Shown piece by piece: positions 1-6,136 of a stretch of 17,198 bases of DNA. A program made the translations under genes and the position numbers. The stretch lies in assembly GCA_937891805.1 (NCBI GenBank), contig CALATK010000162.1, positions 1 to 17,198 of the forward strand. The letters run 5' to 3'. This DNA comes from an uncultured Fibrobacter sp. (GTDB lineage Bacteria; Fibrobacterota; Fibrobacteria; Fibrobacterales; Fibrobacteraceae). The notes beneath the pieces are model-generated. The model saw nothing but the letters and a program-made list of their open reading frames with translations. It did no database searches and was not told the origin of the DNA. The first letter of the stretch is position 1; the number at the start of each line of letters is the position of its first letter.

Positions 1-771
1 AAGCTGATACAGAACGGTTCTATTACCCGGGAGGCGGCTGCGCTGCTGCGGAAGCTGGTGCAGGAGTGCATTGCCCGGAATGGTAGGCGGAACACCAGCT
101 TCGCCATAGGCCAGAGCGCTAGGAATCCAGGCCTTCACCTTGTCCCCTTCTTTCATGACCTGGAGCAGGTCTTGCCAGCCTTCGATGACCGCGCCTACGG
201 GGAACTCCAGAGGTTCACCACGCTTGACGCTGTTGTCAAACTGTGTGCCGTCTAACAAAGCCCCGATGTAATGCACCTGGACCTTGTCCGTCACCTTGGG
301 TGAAATACCCGTACCGGCCTTGAGCACGCGGTACTGCACACCCTTGGGAGTCACCTTCACTGTAGAATCCAAAACGTTCTTGGCGAGGAATGCAGCTTGG
401 TCTTCCAGAGCCTTGGCGGCGGCGGCCTTCTCGTCGTCCTCTTTCTGCTTCTGCATACGGAGCAGCAAGTCCTGCAGGGCCGACTCCGAAGCGGAATCCG
501 ACAGCAGAACCTTGCGGGCTGGGTCCACTTCATCCTGGAGGGCAATCATCAGCACATCCATCTTGACAGGAACATTGATATTGGCGATAGCCTTTCCCAA
601 GTCCATGCCCAAGGCATAGCTGTAACGGTCCACGGCACTGTCTAGGGAAACCTGAGGCGCAGGAGCGGCAACAGGCTCGGCGGGTTCCACCACCGGCTGC
701 GGATTATTGCCACCGCAGGCGACCAAAACGGCACCTGCAGCAAGACCAAAAGAATAGCGAATCAGGTTCAT
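1..771 (-). CDS. FKBP-type peptidyl-prolyl cis-trans isomerase, lipoprotein (3' end not in window)
   Basis: Predicted envelope folding catalyst that isomerises Xaa-Pro bonds. The frame opens at ATG 771 after AGGAG (776-780) and stays open to base 1, giving 257 codons and no stop. Residues 1-19 form a lipoprotein signal with lipobox LVAC, so Cys19 is the likely lipidated residue, followed by a Pro/Ala-rich linker (about 24-40). An FkpA/Mip-like N-terminal dimerisation region follows, with YSYALG at 50-55 and a charged helical stretch around 100-130. The FKBP domain starts near 145: VHYIG with Tyr168, GTQFDNS with Phe178 and Asp179, EFPVG with Phe190, VIEGW with Trp199, AYGEAGVPPTIPGNALL with Tyr222. 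These are the usual active-site aromatics. After Leu237 the expected final strand (typically like xFEVELL) is absent; the last 20 codons look unrelated, which suggests a frameshift, rearrangement or contig-end artefact. Family assignment is secure; the C-terminus is not. Confidence 0.88.
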   Translation of the reverse strand, partial: MNLIRYSFGLAAGAVLVACGGNNPQPVVEPAEPVAAPAPQVSLDSAVDRYSYALGMDLGKAIANINVPVKMDVLMIALQDEVDPARKVLLSDSASESALQDLLLRMQKQKEDDEKAAAAKALEDQAAFLAKNVLDSTVKVTPKGVQYRVLKAGTGISPKVTDKVQVHYIGALLDGTQFDNSVKRGEPLEFPVGAVIEGWQDLLQVMKEGDKVKAWIPSALAYGEAGVPPTIPGNALLHQLPQQRSRLPGNRTVLYQL

Positions 772-963
772 AAAACTCCTTTTGGATTACGTATGTAACC
801 CATATCACAGTTAAATTAGCTTTTTTTTACAGGAAATTTGCGGAATTGTGCGTTTTTTCACATAAAACCACATTTGTAAACAAAAAACAACAAAAACCCT
901 TTAAAAACCACAAGAATTTGTTATATTTGGGACAACGAATAAACGGGATTACGAGCTAACTCT
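772..963. other. Divergent intergenic region between the FKBP gene and the small plus-strand gene
   Basis: This AT-rich 192-bp stretch separates two divergent genes. It holds the AGGAG ribosome-binding site of the FKBP gene (776-780) and a good plus-strand promoter (900-929). I found no convincing minus-strand promoter of the same type for the FKBP gene, no RNA gene and no long inverted repeat. Confidence 0.6.
900..929 (+). promoter_or_regulatory. Predicted promoter of the 80-aa gene
   Basis: TTTAAA at 900-905 is followed after 16 bases by TATATT at 922-927, which extends to TATATTTG (922-929). The extended -10 fits the TAnnTTTG element known from Bacteroidota. The rpsL promoter in this window has the same layout (TTGAAA, 16 bases, TATATTTG). 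Transcription would begin near 934-936, leaving a leader of about 30 bases before ATG 964. Confidence 0.6.
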
Positions 964-1206
964 ATGAGTATCAAGTTCTTACAGATGGTGGACTCTGCGC
1001 AGGAGAGCAAACGCGAGTTTGACCTGTCTGTTGTCTACCTCAAGGATTCCCTCCACCAGTCCGTCAAGACCGCTCTGAGCAATACACAGCGGGTTTCCTT
1101 CGACACGAACAAGGTCCAAACTACCGGCTGGCTCAAAGGAGCCCTCTCTTATCCTTGGGTTGTGGTCTGCACCATCATCCCTGCCGTCATGGAAATGATT
1201 GTCTAA
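964..1206 (+). CDS. Small hypothetical protein with hydrophobic C-terminus (80 aa)
   Basis: I do not recognise this protein. It is supported as a real gene by a promoter upstream (900-929), an intrinsic terminator 20 bases after the stop (1226-1254), and codons resembling those of the strongly expressed neighbours. The ribosome-binding site is weak (ACGAG at 951-955, 8 bases before ATG 964); ATG 985 is an alternative start. Residues 1-45 are hydrophilic with several Ser, Gln and charged residues. The last 20 or so residues (from SYPWVVVCTIIPAVMEMIV) are strongly hydrophobic and contain one Cys, so the protein could be anchored in the membrane by its tail, although the segment is short and holds a Pro and a Glu. 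There is no signal peptide. It is the only plus-strand gene in the window, divergent from the FKBP gene and convergent with enolase. Confidence 0.72.
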   Translation: MSIKFLQMVDSAQESKREFDLSVVYLKDSLHQSVKTALSNTQRVSFDTNKVQTTGWLKGALSYPWVVVCTIIPAVMEMIV

Positions 1207-1225
1207 CAACAACAGCTTTTGATTG

Positions 1226-1254
1226 GACCGTGCCTCAAGGCGCGGTCTTTTTTT
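1226..1254 (+). terminator. Intrinsic terminator of the 80-aa gene
   Basis: The stem GACCGTGCC (1226-1234) pairs with GGCGCGGTC (1239-1247) across a TCAA loop. The 9 pairs include one G-U. Seven T follow (1248-1254). It lies 20 bases after the stop codon of the small plus-strand gene. Confidence 0.88.
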
Positions 1255-1263
1255 ATGCATAAG

Positions 1264-1293
1264 AAAAAGGGCCCGCAAAAGCGGAACCCTTTT
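1264..1293 (-). terminator. Intrinsic terminator of enolase
   Basis: On the minus strand, AAAAGGGTTCCGC, a TTTT loop and GCGGGCCCTTTTT form a stem with one bulged base, followed by a T run. It lies about 25 bases past the enolase stop. It is placed back to back with the plus-strand terminator at 1226-1254, which insulates the two convergent genes. Confidence 0.8.
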
Positions 1294-1318
1294 CAGTAAG
1301 TTCTATTGGTTTAAGAAA

Positions 1319-2725
1319 TTACTTTTTGCAGCCGCACTTCTTGCAAGCCTTAGCAGGGGCCTTGCAAGCCTTGCGCGGGTCACCGGCGTACACGGCAGCC
1401 TTGCCGAGTTCTTCTTCGATGCGGAGGAGTCGGTTGTACTTGCAAACGCGGTCCGTACGGGAGAGAGAACCAGTCTTGATCTGGCCAGCGGCGGTACCGA
1501 CGGCGAGGTCAGCAATGAAGGTGTCTTCGGTTTCGCCAGAGCGGTGAGAAACGATCGGAGCATAGCCTTCGTTCTGAGCGCGCTTGATGGCGGCGAGAGT
1601 TTCGGACACAGAACCCACCTGGTTCACCTTGATGAGGATGGCGTTAGCGATACCGGCCTTGATGCCTTCGTCGAAGATGGTCGGGTTGGTAACGAACAGG
1701 TCGTCACCCACGAGGTTGATCTTGCCGCCGAGCTTGTCGGTCATGACCTTCCAGCCAGCCCAGTCAGCTTCGTCGAGACCGTCTTCAATGGAGAAGATGG
1801 AGTACTTGTCGATGAGCTTTTCGTAGAGCTTCACCATGTCGGCAGACTTGACAGTCTTCTTGGTGCTCTTCTTGAAGGTGTAGGTTTCCGGCTTGCCCTT
1901 CTTGGTGTTCTTGTCGCAGAATTCAGAAGAAGCAACGTCAAGAGCGATCTTGATGTCTGTGCCGAACTTGTAACCGGCATTGGTGGTTGCAGCCTTCAAA
2001 GCGTCGAGAGCCTTTTCGAGGGTCATCACGCCAGTGATTTCGTAACCGAACTTGTTCTTAGCCGGCTTGATAGAGACGCCAGGAGCGAAGCCACCTTCGT
2101 CACCAACGGTGGTGTCGAAGCCGGCCTTCTTCAGCACAGCCTTGAGGGCGTGGAAGATTTCGGTGACCATCTGGAGGCCCTTGGAGAAGGTCTTTGCGCC
2201 AACCGGAGCAATCATGAATTCCTGGAAGTCGATCGGAGCGGAGGAGTGAGCACCGCCGTTGATCACGTTGCACATCGGGCAGGGGAGCGTGAGCTTCTTG
2301 GTGCCATGGAGCTTGGCGATGTACTGGTAGAGAGGCATCTTGGCGTCGTTAGCAGCGGCGCAGCAGACAGCCATGGAAACGCCGAGGATAGCGTTTGCAC
2401 CGAGGGTGTTCTTGAGCATGCGGTTGCCGTCGAGAGCGATCATGGCGTCGTCGACTTCGGTCTGCTTGGCCGGGTCCATGCCGATGATCTTCTTGGCGAT
2501 CTTGGTGTTCACGTTCTTCACAGCAGTGAGCGTGCCCTTGCCGCAGTAGGTCTTCTTGTCGCCGTCGCGGAGTTCGCAAGCTTCGCGTTCGCCGGTAGAA
2601 GCACCGCTCGGGACAGCAGCGTGACCCTTCACGCCGTTTTCGAGGGTAACATCAACTTCGAGAGAGGGATTGCCGCGAGAGTCGAGAATCTGGCGGGCAA
2701 CAACGGATTTAATTTTAGAAGCCAT
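1319..2725 (-). CDS. eno: Enolase (phosphopyruvate hydratase) with Cys-rich C-terminal tail
   Basis: Glycolytic enzyme converting 2-phosphoglycerate to phosphoenolpyruvate in the cytoplasm. All key residues can be placed: catalytic Glu169 (QEFM) and Glu210 (GDEGGFAP), Mg2+ ligands Asp263 (ALDVASSEF), Glu314 (SIEDGLDEADW) and Asp341 (GDDLFVTN), catalytic Lys366 (LIKVNQVGS), His394 (SHRSGETED) and Lys417 (GQIKTGS). The protein has 468 residues against about 430 in most bacteria. Part of the excess is a Lys/Thr-rich insertion around 272-296. The rest is a C-terminal tail after YAGDPRKA ending CKAPAKACKKCGCKK, with four Cys in 13 residues (454, 461, 464, 466). Another eight Cys lie in the body, including CC at 121-122. 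ATG 2725 gives the standard start (ASKIKSVVARQILDSRGNP); an AAAAGG lies just upstream. It has its own promoter and terminator, so it is probably a separate transcription unit, though read-through from the upstream secreted-protein operon is possible. Confidence 0.98.
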   Translation of the reverse strand: MASKIKSVVARQILDSRGNPSLEVDVTLENGVKGHAAVPSGASTGEREACELRDGDKKTYCGKGTLTAVKNVNTKIAKKIIGMDPAKQTEVDDAMIALDGNRMLKNTLGANAILGVSMAVCCAAANDAKMPLYQYIAKLHGTKKLTLPCPMCNVINGGAHSSAPIDFQEFMIAPVGAKTFSKGLQMVTEIFHALKAVLKKAGFDTTVGDEGGFAPGVSIKPAKNKFGYEITGVMTLEKALDALKAATTNAGYKFGTDIKIALDVASSEFCDKNTKKGKPETYTFKKSTKKTVKSADMVKLYEKLIDKYSIFSIEDGLDEADWAGWKVMTDKLGGKINLVGDDLFVTNPTIFDEGIKAGIANAILIKVNQVGSVSETLAAIKRAQNEGYAPIVSHRSGETEDTFIADLAVGTAAGQIKTGSLSRTDRVCKYNRLLRIEEELGKAAVYAGDPRKACKAPAKACKKCGCKK

Positions 2726-2765
2726 TTTTTAGCCTTTTGGTTTAGTGTGAAAAATTTTGCGGTGT

Positions 2766-2773
2766 AAAATATA
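2766..2773 (-). promoter_or_regulatory. Predicted -10 element of the enolase promoter
   Basis: The minus strand reads TATATTTT from 2773 to 2766, close to the TATATTTG seen before rpsL and the 80-aa gene. Its -35 region falls inside the TTTCGTC tandem repeats (2781-2808), where only a poor TTTC-type match is available. A leader of about 35 bases would precede ATG 2725. Confidence 0.45.
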
Positions 2774-2780
2774 GAAATTA

Positions 2781-2808
2781 GACGAAAGACGAAAGACGAA
2801 AGACGAAA
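2781..2808. repeat. Four tandem copies of the 7-bp unit GACGAAA
   Basis: Four exact head-to-tail copies of GACGAAA (TTTCGTC on the minus strand) fill 2781-2808, followed by a partial GA. They lie immediately upstream of the enolase -10 element, over its -35 position. Gain or loss of one unit would move upstream sequence by 7 bp relative to the -10. Confidence 0.9.
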
Positions 2809-2832
2809 GAAAAGGGGGACTAAAAGAGTCTC
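2809..2832 (-). terminator. Possible weak terminator of the secreted-protein operon
   Basis: After the stop at 2849 the minus strand carries GAGACT, a CTTTT loop and AGTCCC (2832-2816), with four consecutive pairs (GACT/AGTC) plus one outer G-C, followed by CCTTTTC. The stem is short, so termination would be inefficient at best. Confidence 0.25.
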
Positions 2833-2848
2833 ATACCGACTTATCCGA

Positions 2849-4144
2849 TTATTTCCACGCCTTGCACATGTCGATGGCATCCTGCATCGACTTCAGCTGG
2901 TTCTGCTTGAACCTTTTGTAGCGAACCCTTTTCTTCCCTTTGTAGAAGGCCATCCCGGCCGTCTTCCGAGCAGCATCATCGCCCACTTCCTGGACTTTGC
3001 TCTCGGGGAAATTGGCGGGCAGCAAAGTTTCCTTGACCAATATGTTGTTGCCCAGGGCCTCATAAAATTTCCTGATATCATTCGCCTCTTTCAGCTCCAA
3101 ATAAAGCCAAAGCGCCTTGCGATCCCATCCGATAAAATTCCCATTTGCATCCATGACAAAGTCTAGCCCGTGTTCCACAGCCTTGCACCCACCCGAGGTC
3201 GACTCGTCTCTATTGCAAGAATAAAATGATTTTTCCCACAATTTCTTCTTTTTGAAATCACTGAAATTTGCGTAGCAATCTCCACCCAACGGGCCTTTAA
3301 CTTCATTATAGGTCTGGTCCGGCACATTCGACCCAAAAACCACAAGACGTTCCCCGTTCACGTCAAAGCATTCCAGGTTTTCGTCGAGCCCTTCGGGCTT
3401 ACCCACCATATTCATCCGCTTGGTGCTGACATAATAAAGAGGCTCAGCCCATTTTTTTTCTCTATAACTAAAAAAACAAGGCATCATTCCATCGGGCAAT
3501 GCGACTTCTTGCGATAATCCCGAAGATTTGTCTTTCGCTGTGCATCTCCAATCCGATTCGTCCTGTTTCAATTCCCATGTTGTCGAATCCATCGTCGGGG
3601 AGCAGGGACCGTCAATAATGACATCCAGTTCCGTCTTGAACAATGCGGGACTGTAATACGGGCATACACAAAAAAGACCGCTTTCCCATTCCGCCTTGAT
3701 TTTCTTACCGTAAAGTTCTCGGATAAAGGCGCTATCCACCTGCTTAAACTTTTCGTCAGCATCAATATCCTGGAAAACCTTTGCTCTCCCTATAGACGGA
3801 TTTGCCACGACCCTTTTGCGTAAGCGTTCCATATCCGAACACAAATTGCAGCTGAACTTACTTGGCTCGGCATCGTAATTTCCATCCAGCTGGATTTGAG
3901 CCCCTTTATAATTCAGTACAAGGTTATTCGTCCAGACCGTGCGTCCGCACATCAGTGAATCCGGCCAGTTCCATTCCGTATCAGGAACAGCCTTTTGAAC
4001 AGCCCTGATTTCCAGCGAAAAAAAGCCTTCATAATGTAAATCAAAAGACGAAACACAAAAATGCGCCGTCGAAGGACTATGCGCAAAAATGGAGCCTGCA
4101 AGCAGGGCAACAACCAAAAGCAATTTCCTGTTCAGCCACATCAT
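2849..4144 (-). CDS. Secreted Cys-rich protein of unknown function, fused two-module form (431 aa)
   Basis: No known family recognised. The start is set at ATG 4144: it overlaps the upstream gene's stop as ATGA, has AAGGACC upstream, and gives an immediate signal peptide (MMWLNRKLLLVVALLAGSIFA, cleavage likely after Ala21). A longer reading from 4189 would put 15 polar residues in front. The N-terminal half (about 22-215) resembles the preceding protein (4141-5292): EWNWPDSLMC at 57-66 matches EWNYPDSVSC, CNLC at 99-102 matches CFDC, and LYGKK near 144 plus LDVIIDGPC near 173-181 match its LYG/FYARxxGxC modules. The C-terminal half (about 221-431) resembles the protein at 5279-6043: LECFDVNGERLVVFGSN at 257-273, FYSCNRDES..GGCKAVEHGLDF at 307-329, and DMCKAWK at the end. 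Many Cys suggest disulfides in the periplasm or outside. It is the last gene of a three-gene overlapping operon. Confidence 0.82.
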   Translation of the reverse strand: MMWLNRKLLLVVALLAGSIFAHSPSTAHFCVSSFDLHYEGFFSLEIRAVQKAVPDTEWNWPDSLMCGRTVWTNNLVLNYKGAQIQLDGNYDAEPSKFSCNLCSDMERLRKRVVANPSIGRAKVFQDIDADEKFKQVDSAFIRELYGKKIKAEWESGLFCVCPYYSPALFKTELDVIIDGPCSPTMDSTTWELKQDESDWRCTAKDKSSGLSQEVALPDGMMPCFFSYREKKWAEPLYYVSTKRMNMVGKPEGLDENLECFDVNGERLVVFGSNVPDQTYNEVKGPLGGDCYANFSDFKKKKLWEKSFYSCNRDESTSGGCKAVEHGLDFVMDANGNFIGWDRKALWLYLELKEANDIRKFYEALGNNILVKETLLPANFPESKVQEVGDDAARKTAGMAFYKGKKRVRYKRFKQNQLKSMQDAIDMCKAWK

Positions 4145-5292
4145 CGCAAAAGGTCCTTCATCTTGATGCATTTTCCGAAAGCTTTGCAATCTTCACCGCA
4201 TTCTTTCCAGTACACTTCGGATCCGTCACGGACACGTACATCTGCAGTCTGTCCCGTTTCATCGAGATTTATTCTTTTCTTTTCCTGAAGCTCGTCCTTA
4301 TTGCACTTACCTCCAATGCGAGCATAGAACACAACATCTTTCTCAAATGTCTTGAAATTGCAGGTCAGCGTATTTTTTGAAATAACCGGAACGCTCGTTC
4401 CGTATAGCTTCTTCGCGGGAATTCCCTTGAGAGCCTTCGCGCTGATATACTTTGGAACAGGCAAATGGATTTCGTTTGCAACGACAGTCTTCGCATGGCA
4501 GGTATCCTGTTCTATAGAATGCACCAATTTCCGTTTGCCGTATTTTGCAAAATCCATTTCGTACGTTTTTTCGACGCGCATTTCCCCGGAGCATCCTATC
4601 GTTTCACCATCGGTAAAGGAAATCTGCGGTAACACGTCGTAATAGTTCGTTAGGTGGAGTTCCGCATTCTTACTCCCATTCACGCAATATTCCAAGGCAG
4701 GGATTGTGTCGTTACATTCACCTACCAGTCGCGCATAAAAATCAACTTCCATCGGATTTACTTGAGTTTCGTGGTAAGGATCCCAAGCCGCTGTCCAATA
4801 CCCCCTAAATAGCTGTCCATAAAAATTCTTCAATGTTTCCCGGGCATTTCGCAACTTGAGTGGAACCTTTTCATCGGAATTCCACTTACTATTATTTCCA
4901 TCCCTGCTGCCATACAATTTCACTTTCTTGATTCGTTTCAACTCAACCGGCATATCAAAAAAGCCGCAATCGAAACAGACCCTTGTTATTCCGCCAACTC
5001 CACTATGGCGGCGTGGAGAAGTGAGAGAATAAACATCTTCAGGGCAATTTATATCATAGGGGAAAAAGACTTTACTTTCTGTCGCCCAACGTGTTTCGCA
5101 TGGGTATTCTCTACAAGAAACCGAATCCGGGTAATTCCATTCCCGAATCGGTTCATCTATATCCTTTATCAGCATCGGACGATAAGTGTTGTCATCTAAA
5201 ATATCGGCACAGTATTCCGCAATGCGCTCAGAATCCGCAGCGGCACCCCAGACAAGGCAAAGGCATGCAAGACAAATACTACGGAGCTTCAT
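4141..5292 (-). CDS. Secreted Cys-rich protein of unknown function, N-module form with internal duplication (383 aa)
   Basis: Unrecognised family. The signal peptide is MKLRSICLACLCLVWGAAA, cleaved probably after Ala19 (AAA-DS). The mature protein has about 15 Cys, often in close pairs (C60/C65, C106/C109, C365/C369/C375). It contains two related stretches: an FYG at 157-159 leading to VDFYARLVGEC (183-193), and LYG at 296-298 leading to VVFYARIGGKC (320-330). The region 51-194 aligns with the N-terminal half of the downstream protein (EWNYPDSVSC, CFDC, FYG/LYG, GxC). ATG 5292 overlaps the end of the upstream gene by 14 bases, and its stop overlaps the start of the downstream gene by 4 bases, so translation is probably coupled. 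I see no catalytic motif; a structural, binding or surface role is possible but unproven. Confidence 0.82.
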   Translation of the reverse strand: MKLRSICLACLCLVWGAAADSERIAEYCADILDDNTYRPMLIKDIDEPIREWNYPDSVSCREYPCETRWATESKVFFPYDINCPEDVYSLTSPRRHSGVGGITRVCFDCGFFDMPVELKRIKKVKLYGSRDGNNSKWNSDEKVPLKLRNARETLKNFYGQLFRGYWTAAWDPYHETQVNPMEVDFYARLVGECNDTIPALEYCVNGSKNAELHLTNYYDVLPQISFTDGETIGCSGEMRVEKTYEMDFAKYGKRKLVHSIEQDTCHAKTVVANEIHLPVPKYISAKALKGIPAKKLYGTSVPVISKNTLTCNFKTFEKDVVFYARIGGKCNKDELQEKKRINLDETGQTADVRVRDGSEVYWKECGEDCKAFGKCIKMKDLLR

Positions 5293-6043
5293 GATGCTTA
5301 GCCCCCCAAGCCTTACAGGTCTTCATCACATCAGCAAACGAAGAGAATTTTCTAGACTTGTAAGTCTTGCTTTCAAGCTTTTCCGACCACAGGTAAAAAT
5401 CGATTTCCGTGATTTCGGGCGCAGCGACATTCCCCGCCTTAATAATGTCCTCGCTTTCCAGCTCATCCGGAAAAGTCTGGTAAAAATCCTCCAACTTGGG
5501 ATTCTTCAAAACCCAGGTCATCAGGGAATCCATACTTTTCCTCTTGTTCGCCTCGAAATAATAGAACAGGGCTTCCCGCGAAAATCTTTCTACTTTCAAT
5601 TTCCCGTTCACGAGAAATTCCATTCCCTTCTCCACGGGCTTGCAGCCATTGGGGGTTGCTTCCGTATCCTTGCAGGAATGGTACCAGATTCCCGCCTGCT
5701 CGGTATAAAACGGGACCTCCACGTCCTTGCTCCGGTTCCCGCAGTTGTCGGCAAGATCGCGGCAACGCGACTTGCTGTTCCACAATAGGCTGTCGTAGTA
5801 CTGCTCCGGCGCATTGGACTGGATCATGACATACGCATTGCCCTTGGCAATGAAGCACTCCACCTTGTTCCCCACCAGCGCAAACTCGCCGTCCATGGGC
5901 AATATCCTGGCGCCCGCATAGTCCATCACGACGCAGGAATCGCCCACGGGTTTGTAACACGGGAAAAGGTCCCCTCCTTCTACAAGGCCCGCAAAAACAA
6001 GAACTGCAAGCAGGAACTTCTTTATCCTCTTAACTATGACCAC
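5279..6043 (-). CDS. Secreted Cys-rich protein of unknown function, C-module form (254 aa)
   Basis: First gene of the three-gene operon, function unknown. The only plausible start is GTG 6043: the frame upstream has no ATG/GTG/TTG before a TAG, and GTG gives a clear signal peptide with basic N-region VKRIKK and hydrophobic core FLLAVLVFAGLV (cleavage near residue 23). There is no ribosome-binding site, and a TATATT box lies only 7 bases upstream, so the mRNA may be leaderless. The mature part aligns with the C-terminal half of the protein at 2849-4144: VECFIAKGNAYVMIQSNAPE (61-80), IWYHSCKDTE..NGCKPVEKGMEF (119-143), ALFYYFEANK (158-167) and TCKAWG (242-247). Nine Cys (29, 37, 63, 94, 101, 124, 134, 243 among them or nearby) point to disulfides. 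It lies directly downstream of the rpsG terminator. Confidence 0.8.
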   Translation of the reverse strand: MVIVKRIKKFLLAVLVFAGLVEGGDLFPCYKPVGDSCVVMDYAGARILPMDGEFALVGNKVECFIAKGNAYVMIQSNAPEQYYDSLLWNSKSRCRDLADNCGNRSKDVEVPFYTEQAGIWYHSCKDTEATPNGCKPVEKGMEFLVNGKLKVERFSREALFYYFEANKRKSMDSLMTWVLKNPKLEDFYQTFPDELESEDIIKAGNVAAPEITEIDFYLWSEKLESKTYKSRKFSSFADVMKTCKAWGAKHHEAP

Positions 6044-6050
6044 AGGGTAG

Positions 6051-6056
6051 AATATA
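6051..6056 (-). promoter_or_regulatory. Possible -10 element of the secreted-protein operon
   Basis: The minus strand reads TATATT at 6056-6051, the hexamer also found before eno, rpsL and the 80-aa gene. Sixteen bases upstream lies CTGTTT, a weak -35. Transcription would start within a base or two of GTG 6043, implying a leaderless message. The putative -35 region overlaps the T-rich tail of the rpsG terminator. Confidence 0.4.
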
Positions 6057-6068
6057 AAAAATGGCTAT

Positions 6069-6105
6069 GCAAAAACAGAAAAGGCTCGCTGTTTACGGCG
6101 AGCCC
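6069..6105 (-). terminator. Intrinsic terminator after rpsG
   Basis: On the minus strand GGCTCGC (6104-6098) pairs with GCGAGCC (6089-6083) over an 8-base loop CGTAAACA, followed by TTTTCTGTTTTT. It sits about 30 bases past the rpsG stop and ends the ribosomal/RNA polymerase operon. Confidence 0.85.
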
Positions 6106-6136
6106 TTCTCTAGGATAATTCTGTGCTAAACAAGAA

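Noticed and set aside
58..255. Plus-strand open frame at the left edge
   Set aside because: From about 66 on it is the mirror of a clear FKBP domain. Only the first 60 bases could be non-FKBP, and these are reported as a finding instead.
1223..2767. A 514-codon plus-strand open frame opposite eno
   Set aside because: Shadow in codon register with enolase; it also runs straight through the terminators at 1226-1293 with no ribosome-binding site.
2781..2808. CRISPR-like repeat array
   Set aside because: The units are 7 bp and directly adjacent with no spacers.
4145..4189. Upstream ATG 4189 as start of the third secreted-protein gene
   Set aside because: It would place 15 polar and charged residues before an evident signal peptide. 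ATG 4144 forms an ATGA overlap with the upstream stop and has AAGGACC before it.
4141..5292. Lipoprotein reading of the second secreted protein (LAC at residues 8-10)
   Set aside because: The Cys falls within the hydrophobic core too close to the N-terminus; a standard cleavage after GAAA fits better.
2849..6043. The known Fibrobacter succinogenes major paralogous domain
   Set aside because: I did not see the Trp/Asn-rich motifs I associate with that family; the conserved positions here are different.
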